Assembly: GCA_031278715.1 (NCBI GenBank)
Contig: JAITJW010000013.1
Location: forward strand, 1-44,053
Direction: 5' to 3'
DNA length: 44,053 bases
DNA from: Treponema sp.
Lineage (GTDB): Bacteria; Spirochaetota; Spirochaetia; Treponematales; Breznakiellaceae
In this document: positions 23,686 to 31,344 of the stretch, piece by piece
How the letters are laid out: every line of letters starts with the position of its first letter
Numbering within the stretch: position 1 is the first letter of the stretch
The notes under the pieces: model-generated
What the model saw: only the letters and a program-made list of their open reading frames with translations
Databases searched by the model: none
What the model was told of the DNA's origin: nothing
Program-made: the position numbers and the translations under genes

Positions 23686-25020
23686 ATGCGGATACTGGTA
23701 AAGGATATGGCGGAGGCCGCCGGCCAGACTACGGAAGTTGAGGCGGCCGGCTGGGTTCACCGGATACGGGATATGGGGGCTATAAGTTTTGTGATCCTCC
23801 GGGACCGTTCCGGTCTGTTGCAGTTGGTCCTGGGGGAGGGGACTCCCAAACCGGAACTTACCCTGGAATCGGTCATCCGGGTCCGGGGCCTTCCCTCCCT
23901 TAACGAAAAGGCCCCCGGCGGGGTGGAACTTAAGGTTAATTCCCTGGAGATCCTGTCCCGTGCGGCGCCGGATCTGCCCTATCAGGTTAACGGGGATCCG
24001 TCCAAGACCGGCCTGGAGGCTATTCTTGACAACCGCCCCCTCTCACTGAGAAACCCCAGGATACGCTCTATTTTCAAGGTGCAGGACACGATCATCGCTG
24101 CCTTTGTCGCCTACCTGCGGGACCGGGATTTTACCGGGATCAAGTCCAGCAAGCTTACCGCGGGAACCACCGAGGGGGGGACCAACCTGTTTCAGGTGGA
24201 TTACTTTGACCGGAAGCTCTACCTGGCCCAGTCCCCCCAGCTGTACAAGGAGGCCGCGGTGGCCGGCGGCCTGGAGCGGGTGTTTGAGATTGGGCCCGTC
24301 TACCGGGCGGAAAAGCACGATACCCCCCGGCATATCAACGAGTACGTTTCCCTGGATGTGGAGATGGGCTTTATCGAATCCGAACTGGAGCTTATTGAGC
24401 TGGAAAAGGGCCTTCTGGCCCATATTTTCGAGGAATTGGCCCGGAAAAACGCCGCGGACCTGGAGGCCTGGGGCGCTTCGGTCCCCGATTCCGGCGCGGT
24501 GGCCCGTGCCCCCACGGTAAGCTACGATGACGCGCTTAAACTGGTCAACGAAGAACAGGTCCGGGGCACAGGACGCGCTCTTTCCGCGGCTTCCCGGATC
24601 TTCGACATTAACCCGGAGGCGGAGCGGCTGCTCTGCGAATGGTCTCTGCGGGAACACGGGGTCGATCTGGTCTTTGTCAACGCTTTTCCCCGGCGTTACC
24701 GGCCCTTTTACACCTACCCCCTGGGAGGGGAGGGGGGCGGTGGGGGCAAGACCATGAGTTTCGACGCTATCTTCCGGGGTCTGGAGATCACTTCCGGTAG
24801 CCGCCGGCTTCACGACTACGACGCCTTTATCGAGGCCCTGCCCAAATTCGGTCTTAACCCGGAAAACATGACCGGTTACGCGCGGATACTCAAATACGGT
24901 TGTCCCCCGCACGGGGGTTTTGCCATCGGCTGTGAGCGGCTTACCCAGAAAATACTGGGCCTTGCCAATGTGAAAGAGGCCAGCCTCTTTCCGCGGGACC
25001 GCCGGCGGGTGGAACCCTAA
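23686..25020 (+). CDS. aspS: Aspartyl-tRNA synthetase, archaeal type (probably non-discriminating)
   Basis: 444 residues, the length of archaeal-type class IIb AspRS and shorter than the ~590 of bacterial AspRS, because the GAD insertion domain is missing. N-terminal OB anticodon-binding domain (VEAAGWVHRIRDMGAISFVI), then the class II core: motif 2 FEIGPVYRAEKHDTPRHINE and motif 3 GGFAIGCERLTQKILG near the end. A Gly-rich loop GGEGGGGGK is unusual. Archaeal-type AspRS enzymes are frequently non-discriminating, making Asp-tRNA(Asn), which GatCAB then converts; the adjacent gatCAB supports this. No asnS is seen here. No strong ribosome binding site. Confidence 0.93.
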   Translation: MRILVKDMAEAAGQTTEVEAAGWVHRIRDMGAISFVILRDRSGLLQLVLGEGTPKPELTLESVIRVRGLPSLNEKAPGGVELKVNSLEILSRAAPDLPYQVNGDPSKTGLEAILDNRPLSLRNPRIRSIFKVQDTIIAAFVAYLRDRDFTGIKSSKLTAGTTEGGTNLFQVDYFDRKLYLAQSPQLYKEAAVAGGLERVFEIGPVYRAEKHDTPRHINEYVSLDVEMGFIESELELIELEKGLLAHIFEELARKNAADLEAWGASVPDSGAVARAPTVSYDDALKLVNEEQVRGTGRALSAASRIFDINPEAERLLCEWSLREHGVDLVFVNAFPRRYRPFYTYPLGGEGGGGGKTMSFDAIFRGLEITSGSRRLHDYDAFIEALPKFGLNPENMTGYARILKYGCPPHGGFAIGCERLTQKILGLANVKEASLFPRDRRRVEP

Positions 25021-25031
25021 GCCGGCGCGGT

Positions 25032-26471
25032 ATGGAATCATCAGGATGCGGTGAGTGTAAAAGCCTGTCTCAGGAAAACCGGCCTACAAGTCGTTTCAGC
25101 CCCCCGGACAAACAGGTGGACGGTCCGTCCATGATGGAAAGGTGGAACGGCAGGGCCCTGTTCCGCCTGATCTGGCCCCTGATTATCGAGCAGGTTCTGG
25201 CCGTTACCATGGGAATGGCGGACACGGTGATGATCAGTTCCGTGGGGGAGTACGCGATCTCCGCTGTTAACATTATTGACAACATCAACAACCTTTTGAT
25301 TATCGCCTTTGCCGCCCTTGCCACCGGCGGGGCGGTGGTAGTTAGCCAGTACATTGGCCGCGGGGATCACCGGAACGCCGGGGTAGCGGCCAAACAGCTT
25401 CTCTACGCGGTGTCGCTCATCTCCCTTGTGATCTGCCTGTTCGCCTTCTTTTTCCGCCGGCCTATAATCGGGCTCATCTACGGGAACGTGGACGCCAACG
25501 TGATGGAGGCCGCGAGTCTCTACATGCTGATTACCTGCCTCTCGTACCCCTTCCTGGCGATCTACAACGCGGATGCCGCCCTGTTCCGGGCGGTGGGGAA
25601 CTCCGGGGTTACGATGTGGATAGCCCTGTTGGTGAACGTGCTGAACATTGGGGGGAACGCGTTTTTTATCTTCGTTCTCCATTGGGGAGTTATGGGGGTG
25701 GGGCTTTCCACGCTGATAAGCCGGGTTCTGGCCGCGGTAATTACGCTGGTCCTCCTCTACCGGGGTCATGGCCGCCCAATCCGGCTGGAGGGGCTCTCCA
25801 CGATCCGTTTTATCCGTCCCATGTTCCGCAGCATCCTCAACGTGGGAATACCCAGCGGTCTGGAAAGTTCCATGTTCATGGTGGGCCGTCTTTTGACTCA
25901 GCGAATTTTTCCCATGTTCGGCCTTGCGGCTATGGCGGGGAACACGGTGGCCGGGGTGGTCAACTCGTTTTCCTATATGCCCGGTTCCGCCTGTGGTATG
26001 GCCCTGCTGACCATCGTGGGTCAGTGTGTGGGGGCCGGCGACTATGCCGCGGCCAAAAAGCACTGCGCGCAGCTCATGAAGATCACCTATGCCATTACCG
26101 CGGCCCTCAGTCTTTTTACCTGGATTTTCCGGGGCCCCCTTATCGGCATTTTTAATCTGAGCCCGGAGGCCTACGAGTTCGCCATCGTCTTTTTAGAACT
26201 CTACTGTATCTCGATGATCCTCGCCTGGCCTTTAAGTTTTGCCCTGCCCAACGCCCTGCGGGCCGCCGGGGATAGCCGCTACGTCATGTGGGTAGCCACC
26301 ATCTCCATGTGGACCGTCCGCGTAACCATGGCCTACATTTTCACCTTTGCCCTGAACCTGGGCCCCCTTGGGGTCTGGCTTGCTATGGGCTGTGATTTTA
26401 TCGTCCGGGGTAGTTTTTACCTGGGCCGCTGGATCCGGGGCCGCTGGCAGGAGAAACGCGTGATAGAGTAG
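25032..26471 (+). CDS. MATE-family efflux transporter
   Basis: 479 residues with about 12 membrane segments, the MATE pattern of two six-helix halves. Exports drugs or metabolites in exchange for Na+ or H+. Features: FRLIWPLIIEQVLAVTMGMA with the first-half signature, DTVMISSVGEYAISAVNI, then ALATGGAVVVSQYIGRGD, and in the second half GIPSGLESSMFMVGRLLTQ with NTVAGVVNSFSYMPG. The first ~33 residues are hydrophilic and unlike the family; an internal ATG ~34 codons in (MMERWNGRAL) is a likely true start. Substrate unknown. It is followed after 39 bases by the Rpn remnant. Confidence 0.9.
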   Translation: MESSGCGECKSLSQENRPTSRFSPPDKQVDGPSMMERWNGRALFRLIWPLIIEQVLAVTMGMADTVMISSVGEYAISAVNIIDNINNLLIIAFAALATGGAVVVSQYIGRGDHRNAGVAAKQLLYAVSLISLVICLFAFFFRRPIIGLIYGNVDANVMEAASLYMLITCLSYPFLAIYNADAALFRAVGNSGVTMWIALLVNVLNIGGNAFFIFVLHWGVMGVGLSTLISRVLAAVITLVLLYRGHGRPIRLEGLSTIRFIRPMFRSILNVGIPSGLESSMFMVGRLLTQRIFPMFGLAAMAGNTVAGVVNSFSYMPGSACGMALLTIVGQCVGAGDYAAAKKHCAQLMKITYAITAALSLFTWIFRGPLIGIFNLSPEAYEFAIVFLELYCISMILAWPLSFALPNALRAAGDSRYVMWVATISMWTVRVTMAYIFTFALNLGPLGVWLAMGCDFIVRGSFYLGRWIRGRWQEKRVIE

Positions 26472-26510
26472 CCGGCCCTGAAGCTCCTCAAAGCGGGCTT
26501 TTACACACCG

Positions 26511-27251
26511 TTGAAACCTGCGGCGAAAAACCATATTCTGGTAATACTGGTGGAACACCAGAGTACGATTAACCCGAACATGGCGCTGCGGTTTTTGATG
26601 TACATGGCGCGGGTATACGAGAAGATTCTGGGAGATAAAAACATTTACACGACAAAGGCGCTTGTTATACCGCGGCCTGAATTTTTTGTGCTGTACAATG
26701 GGCTTGCCCCCTATCCGGATGAGGATATACTGAGGCTGTCCGATTTATATGAAGATCCGGAGCAGCTGGGGCTGGAGAAGGCGCTGGTAGAGATGGAACT
26801 TGTGGTGGGGGTGATCAACATCAACCAGGGACGGAACGAGATAGTAAAGCGCTGCCGGGTGTTGGAGGGGTACAGTGACTTTATCGGGAAGGTAAGGGAC
26901 ATTGAAAGGGAAGGGATGAAACGGGAAAAGGCCTTAGAATCGGCGATAGTGTATTGCCGGGAGCATGACATATTGAAGGGGGTTTTGGAGGAACACGGGA
27001 CGGAGGTAATGAACATGTTGATGGCGGAATGGAAACAGGAAGATGCGTTAGCGGTACGGTACCGGGAGGGCCGGGAACTGGGCCACGAAGAAGGGTTGAA
27101 AACTGGACTTGAAAGAGGACTTGAGAAAGGACTTGAAAGAGGGCTTGAAAAAGTCGCCAGGAACGCCCTTGTGAAGGGGATGTCCCCGGACGCGATCAGT
27201 GAACTTACCGGGTTGGACAGTACAGCGATCAAAAGACTTGCGGGACAGTAG
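26511..27251 (+). pseudogene. Rpn-family nuclease/transposase-like protein, 5'-truncated
   Basis: 246 residues from a TTG with no ribosome binding site. Middle matches the Rpn (recombination-promoting nuclease, PD-(D/E)XK) family: ILVILVEHQSTINPNMALRF, where Glu and Gln belong to the catalytic motif, and FLMYMARVYEKIL. The usual N-terminal ~50-60 residues carrying the first catalytic acid are absent: the frame runs back only to the MATE stop. The C-terminus has the typical GLERGLEKGLERGLEK repeats and a small helical end. Such genes are common, multi-copy and short-lived in treponemes. It may be dead, or a shortened form using a new start. Confidence 0.75.
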
Positions 27252-27269
27252 TTTTCTGCCGGTGATCTA

Positions 27270-27298
27270 TAGACTTTTTGTACGGTCTCAAGTATAAT
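27270..27298 (+). promoter_or_regulatory. Likely sigma-70 promoter of the flagellar operon
   Basis: TAGACT (27270-27275) and a perfect TATAAT (27293-27298) are 17 bases apart, between the Rpn remnant and fliO. Transcription would start near 27305 and enter the hairpin at 27312. Spirochaete flagellar operons are known to use sigma-70-type promoters. Confidence 0.5.
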
Positions 27299-27311
27299 AA
27301 GACCATTGAGG

Positions 27312-27361
27312 CTGTTCCAAAACCGTGCGCGTGAGCGCACAGTAAATTAGTTTTGGAACAG
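27312..27361. repeat. Nested hairpin in the fliO leader
   Basis: Outer arms CTGTTCCAAAA (27312-27322) and TTTTGGAACAG (27351-27361); inner perfect stem GTGCGC (27325-27330) and GCGCAC (27335-27340) with loop GTGA. Related in core to the hairpin at 15410-15446. It lies 14 bases after the predicted -10 box, so it would be the 5' end of the operon transcript. Confidence 0.85.
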
Positions 27362-27463
27362 GCTTCATTAGGAGCGTTTCAAAAAAATCGACTGGGCTTT
27401 GAGTTGGTTTTTTTAGACCTGCCGTCCGTTCTGATATTCAGTTTGTACTTGGGAGGGGAAAAA

Positions 27464-28162
27464 CTGAAATTGCGAAATTCTTACCAGATTAAATTTCGTT
27501 TATTCTTTTACGCAGGGGTCTTGATTCTGCTTATTACGGGAAGGGGGGCTTCCGCGCTTTGGGCCCAGGAGACAGACGTTCCGCCCGATGCCGCCGCGAC
27601 TAACGGTGCGAACATTACCGCGGATCCGGGCGCGGACGAGCAGAATATCCGGCTGGGGGAGGAAGCCTCCGGCGGTTCCGTGGCTGTTCCGGGGCCGGTT
27701 TCCGGTTTTGCAATTTTCCGCGCCGTCCTGCTCCTTATCCTGGCTGCCGGCGCTATTTACGGCGTAGTGTACGCGGTAAAAAAGCTGTCCCGGCCGCGGG
27801 ATGCCAGGAGCCCCCACCTGCGGGTCCTGGCCAGCACCCAGCTGGGCCCGAACCGGTTTGTTCATGTTGTCGCTCTGGGGACCAGGGGCTGGCTTATAGG
27901 TTCCGGTGAGGGGGGAATTTCCCATATCGCCGATATAGAAGAGCAGGAGGCCCTTGACGCGCTGTTCCTGGAAGAATCCCGCAACGCTGCGTTTGGGCCG
28001 TCCGGCCGTCCGGGGGATTTTCGCTCCCTGCTCCGCCGCCTGGGCATCGGGTCCCCCGGTCCGGAGGCCGCGGGACCTGCCGGGGGAACCACGGGCCTGG
28101 ACGATGGGGAAACCCTGGCCGGGAACATCCGCCGCCGCCGCGACCGGCTTAGGGGGCTCTGA
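27464..28162 (+). CDS. fliO: Flagellar protein FliO/FliZ
   Basis: Start most likely CTG 27464 (GGAGG seven bases upstream) or TTG 27470; the frame is open further up without a ribosome binding site. About 230 residues. Signal/anchor sequence (FYAGVLILLITGRGASALWA), an acidic low-complexity periplasmic stretch, a membrane helix (FRAVLLLILAAGAIYGVVYA) and the FliO cytoplasmic motif LRVLASTQLGPNRFVHVVAL. Helps assemble the FliP ring of the flagellar export gate. Stop overlaps the fliP ATG by one base. C-terminal Gly/Pro-rich tail ends in RRRRDRLRGL. Confidence 0.85.
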   Translation: MKLRNSYQIKFRLFFYAGVLILLITGRGASALWAQETDVPPDAAATNGANITADPGADEQNIRLGEEASGGSVAVPGPVSGFAIFRAVLLLILAAGAIYGVVYAVKKLSRPRDARSPHLRVLASTQLGPNRFVHVVALGTRGWLIGSGEGGISHIADIEEQEALDALFLEESRNAAFGPSGRPGDFRSLLRRLGIGSPGPEAAGPAGGTTGLDDGETLAGNIRRRRDRLRGL

Positions 28163-28992
28163 TGAGGTATCCGCGTGTATTCCCGCCGGTTTTTGTTATA
28201 GTGTTGTTGTCGGCGGCCCTTCCCGCCCCTGCCCAGGAGAGTGGAAATGCGTTTCCGGACCTTTCCACGCAGGGGACTATGGATATTCCCACGCCGCCCC
28301 CCGCGCCGGTGGTTCCGTTTATCGATCTTTCGGTACGGAACCCCCAGAGCGGGCAGGAAGTGGCCTTTTCCCTGCAGCTCCTCCTGCTCCTGACGGTCCT
28401 CTCCCTGGCCCCCAGTATTATCATCCTGATGACCAGCTTCCTCAGAATCTCCATCGTGCTGGACTTTATCAAACGGGCCCTTTCCCTTCAGCAGGTGCCC
28501 CCCAGCCAGGTGCTGCTGGGAATCTCCCTCTTTATGACCATCTTTATCATGTGGAACCCCTTTCAAACCATCTACACCAACTCCATACGACCCCTGTCCC
28601 AGGGGGAAATTTCGGTCGAGGAGGCCTACCGGCAGGCGGAGGCCCCCTTGCGGCTTTTCATGTACCGCCAGATGGCCACCCAGCCGGACAATATCCGGCT
28701 TTTTATGGCCCTGCGGGGTCTGGACCAGCCGGATACGCTGGCCGATGTGCCGACCTATGTGCTGATACCGGCTTTTATCCTGAATGAGCTGACCGTGGCG
28801 TTTAAGATAGGGATACTGCTCTTTATTCCGTTTATCATTATCGACATGGTGGTAGCCAGCGCCCTTATGTCTATGGGTATGATCATGCTTCCTCCAGTGA
28901 TGATATCCATGCCCTTCAAACTTATCCTCTTCATCCTGATTGATGGCTGGGGACTGCTGACGGATCAAATGATCCGTTCATTTGTCGTGTAG
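28162..28992 (+). CDS. fliP: Flagellar export gate protein FliP
   Basis: 276 residues, normal length. Cleaved signal peptide (MRYPRVFPPVFVIVLLSAAL...PAPAQ), a short periplasmic segment, then the FliP core: TSFLRISIVLDFIKRALS, QVPPSQVLLGISLFMTIFIM, and the final pair of membrane helices around VASALMSMGMIMLPPVMISM. Five FliP form the core of the export gate with FliQ and FliR. Overlaps fliO by one base; fliQ follows after 9 bases. Confidence 0.97.
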   Translation: MRYPRVFPPVFVIVLLSAALPAPAQESGNAFPDLSTQGTMDIPTPPPAPVVPFIDLSVRNPQSGQEVAFSLQLLLLLTVLSLAPSIIILMTSFLRISIVLDFIKRALSLQQVPPSQVLLGISLFMTIFIMWNPFQTIYTNSIRPLSQGEISVEEAYRQAEAPLRLFMYRQMATQPDNIRLFMALRGLDQPDTLADVPTYVLIPAFILNELTVAFKIGILLFIPFIIIDMVVASALMSMGMIMLPPVMISMPFKLILFILIDGWGLLTDQMIRSFVV

Positions 28993-29001
28993 GGACCGCT
29001 C

Positions 29002-29271
29002 ATGAGTATCGGTCAGATTACCGCGTTGCTGCGGGGCGGGGTTTTGGAGGTGCTGTACCTGGCGGCGCCCATACTGTTTATCGCGCTTATCGTGGGACTC
29101 CTGGTGGCCATCCTCCAGGCGACTACGTCAATTCAGGAACAGACCCTTACCTTTGTGCCCAAGCTTGTCGCCATCCTCCTGGTACTGATGATTTTGGGGG
29201 GCTGGATGTTTTCCCACCTGGGGGATTACACGATCCAGCTGTTCAAAATGATCCCCAATATGGCGGGCTAA
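29002..29271 (+). CDS. fliQ: Flagellar export gate protein FliQ
   Basis: 89 residues, two membrane helices (APILFIALIVGLLVAILQA and LVAILLVLMILGGWM) with the conserved QATTSIQEQTL between them. Four FliQ pack around FliP in the export gate. fliR begins one base after its stop. Confidence 0.97.
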   Translation: MSIGQITALLRGGVLEVLYLAAPILFIALIVGLLVAILQATTSIQEQTLTFVPKLVAILLVLMILGGWMFSHLGDYTIQLFKMIPNMAG

Positions 29272-29272
29272 G

Positions 29273-30109
29273 ATGATTACCGAAGATGCACTGAACGAAA
29301 TGCTCCGCTGGGTCCCGGCTTTTCTTCTTATCGTGGTGCGGGCGCTGGCAATTGTTGAAACCGCGCCGCTCCTTTCCTCCGACGCGGTTCCCCAGGTGGC
29401 GAAAATCGCCCTGGCGGCCCTGGCGGCCTTTGCGGTGCTGCCCCAGGCGGAAAGCTACCCGCTGCTGAATGTTGATCCGGCCATCCTTAACCCCCAGGGA
29501 CTGTATTTTTTCGTACTCCTCATTGGCGAGGCGCTTATCGGTATAATCACCGGGTTTTTTATCACGATTATCTTCTCCGCCTTTTCCACGGCGGGTCAGT
29601 TTTTCTCCCTGCAAATGGGCTTTGGGGCTTCGGAGACTTTTGATCCCCTGTCCCAAATAGAAAATCCCCTGATGGGTCAGTACCTTAACCTGGTAGCTAT
29701 GCTGGTGTTCCTGGTTTCAGGCGGCTTTCAGGATCTTTTCCTGGGGGGCTTTTGGCGTTCCGTTCAGTCCATCAATGTTACTTCCCTTGCCGCGGGCCGT
29801 TCCGATGTGCTGGGTATGCTTTTAGCGGGCCTTTCCCGGCTTTTTCTGGACGCCATCATCATCTCCATGCCGATACTGGGGACCTTGTTTCTCAGCTCCC
29901 TGGCTACCGGGCTTATCTCCAAGGCCGCCCCCCAGATCAACATCCTCTCCGAGGGCTTTCCCATTTCCATCACCGTGGCCTTTCTCCTCATCTTTGCCTC
30001 CATGCCCTACATGACGGAGGCCTTTAGCCGGGTGATCGACGCGGGATTCAGGACCTTCCAGGACCTCCTGATCCTCGTGGGCGAACCTGTAGCGGAGATT
30101 CGGCCATGA
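29273..30109 (+). CDS. fliR: Flagellar export gate protein FliR
   Basis: 278 residues, about six membrane helices. FliR caps the FliP ring. Conserved parts: RALAIVETAPLLSSDAVPQV, GEALIGIITGFFITIIFSAF, FFSLQMGFGASETFDPLSQI and AAPQINILSEGFPISITVAF, the last being the strongest FliR signature. Its stop overlaps the flhB start (ATGA, 30106-30109). Confidence 0.97.
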   Translation: MITEDALNEMLRWVPAFLLIVVRALAIVETAPLLSSDAVPQVAKIALAALAAFAVLPQAESYPLLNVDPAILNPQGLYFFVLLIGEALIGIITGFFITIIFSAFSTAGQFFSLQMGFGASETFDPLSQIENPLMGQYLNLVAMLVFLVSGGFQDLFLGGFWRSVQSINVTSLAAGRSDVLGMLLAGLSRLFLDAIIISMPILGTLFLSSLATGLISKAAPQINILSEGFPISITVAFLLIFASMPYMTEAFSRVIDAGFRTFQDLLILVGEPVAEIRP

Positions 30110-31329
30110 TGGGCAGTGTGCCTGACCGCAGGCCCGCGGTTCTTTCTTCTGCGGTCCTTCCTTCCGCGGATCTTTTTTCATCGGATCTTTTTTCAGCGGA
30201 TGCCCTTTCCGCGGCCTTAGCCATAGACCTGCAGTGGTTTGCCGCGGAAGACGAGGGCCGTACCGAGGAGCCTTCGGAACTCAAGTTAAGGCGGGCACGG
30301 GAAGAAGAAGGCCGGGTTGCCAAGAGTCAGGAACTGATCGGCGCGCTGGGCCTCCTGTTCCCGGCCCTGATCCTGGCCTTCCTGGGACCTTCCATGCTCA
30401 GAACCAGCGTAGAGATGCTGCGTTTCTTTTTTACCCGTGCTGTTGAACTGGACCCGGTGGAGGACCGCCTGGTGGCGGGGCTTTTTTTCCGCTATTTTAT
30501 CCGTCTTGCCCTGCCCATCGTTACCGTGGGGATGCTCGCGGGGATACTGTCCAACCTGGTGCAGACAGGTTTTATATTTACGGTCAAACCCCTGGTCCCC
30601 AATTTTTCCAGGGTACTGCCCCACTTTGGCCAGTACTTCAAACGGACTCTTTTTTCCGCAGAGGGCCTGTTCAATTTTATTAAGTCCATCCTCAAAATGG
30701 CCATCATCGGTACGGTGGCCTTTCTCCTTATCCGCTCGGAACTGGATCGCCTTGTCAACCTGCAGACTGTAAGCCTGTGGACGGGGATCACGACCATCGC
30801 TTCCCTGGCGATACGGATGCTGATCATCAGCGCCCTGTTGCTGCTCATCCTCTCCGTGCCGGACTACATGTTCCGGCGCTGGCGGCATCGTGAAGACCTG
30901 CGGATGAGCCGCGAAGAGGTAAAAGAGGAACGGCGGCAGTACGAGGGGGACCCCTATGTACGATCCCGGATCCGCGCCCGAATGCGGCAGATGATGAGCC
31001 AGAACATGGCCGCCAATGTCGCCAGGGCGGATGTGGTGATTACCAACCCGACCCACTTCGCGGTGGCCCTGGAGTACCACCGGTCCATGCAGGCGCCCCT
31101 GGTTACCGCCAGGGGGGAGGACGAGGCGGCCCTGTTGATCCGCCGCATCGCGCGGGACAAGGGGGTGCCGGTGGTGGAAAACCGCCCCCTGGCCCGGGCC
31201 CTCTACGCGGAAACCGATGTCGGAGATTTTGTTCCCGTTGCCTATTGGCGGATCGTGGCTACTATTTTGAGCAAGGTCATGAGCGTCAACGAGGCGCGGC
31301 GCCGCAGGGAAGAGGCCCTGCGGGCGTAA
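30106..31329 (+). CDS. flhB: Flagellar export switch protein FlhB with repeat-expanded N-terminus
   Basis: 407 residues against ~355-380 usually. The family-like start is IDLQWFAAEDEGRTEEP (~40-56); before it stands an extra ~38 residues made of AVLSS/ADLFS-type pentapeptides encoded by a 15-bp repeat. Four membrane helices follow, then the cytosolic domain with the autocleavage site NPTH at residues 314-317 (ADVVITNPTHFAVALEY), which sets substrate specificity from rod/hook to filament. Translationally coupled to fliR by the ATGA overlap. The extension should lie in the cytoplasm before the first helix; it may be tolerated rather than useful. Confidence 0.96.
   Translation: MMGSVPDRRPAVLSSAVLPSADLFSSDLFSADALSAALAIDLQWFAAEDEGRTEEPSELKLRRAREEEGRVAKSQELIGALGLLFPALILAFLGPSMLRTSVEMLRFFFTRAVELDPVEDRLVAGLFFRYFIRLALPIVTVGMLAGILSNLVQTGFIFTVKPLVPNFSRVLPHFGQYFKRTLFSAEGLFNFIKSILKMAIIGTVAFLLIRSELDRLVNLQTVSLWTGITTIASLAIRMLIISALLLLILSVPDYMFRRWRHREDLRMSREEVKEERRQYEGDPYVRSRIRARMRQMMSQNMAANVARADVVITNPTHFAVALEYHRSMQAPLVTARGEDEAALLIRRIARDKGVPVVENRPLARALYAETDVGDFVPVAYWRIVATILSKVMSVNEARRRREEALRA
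30136..30210. repeat. 15-bp minisatellite in the flhB 5' end
   Basis: Five contiguous 15-bp units: 30136-30150, 30151-30165, 30166-30180, 30181-30195, 30196-30210. All share GCGG/TCGG starts and T-rich middles; units 3 and 4 differ by one base. In frame, each encodes a pentapeptide of AVLPS/ADLFS type. Confidence 0.96.
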
Positions 31330-31344
31330 TGGAGGCGATAAGCT

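Noticed and set aside
25041-26063. 340-codon minus-strand frame opposite the MATE gene
   Set aside because: Very rich in His, Gly and Arg, without domains; it is the complement of membrane-protein codons.
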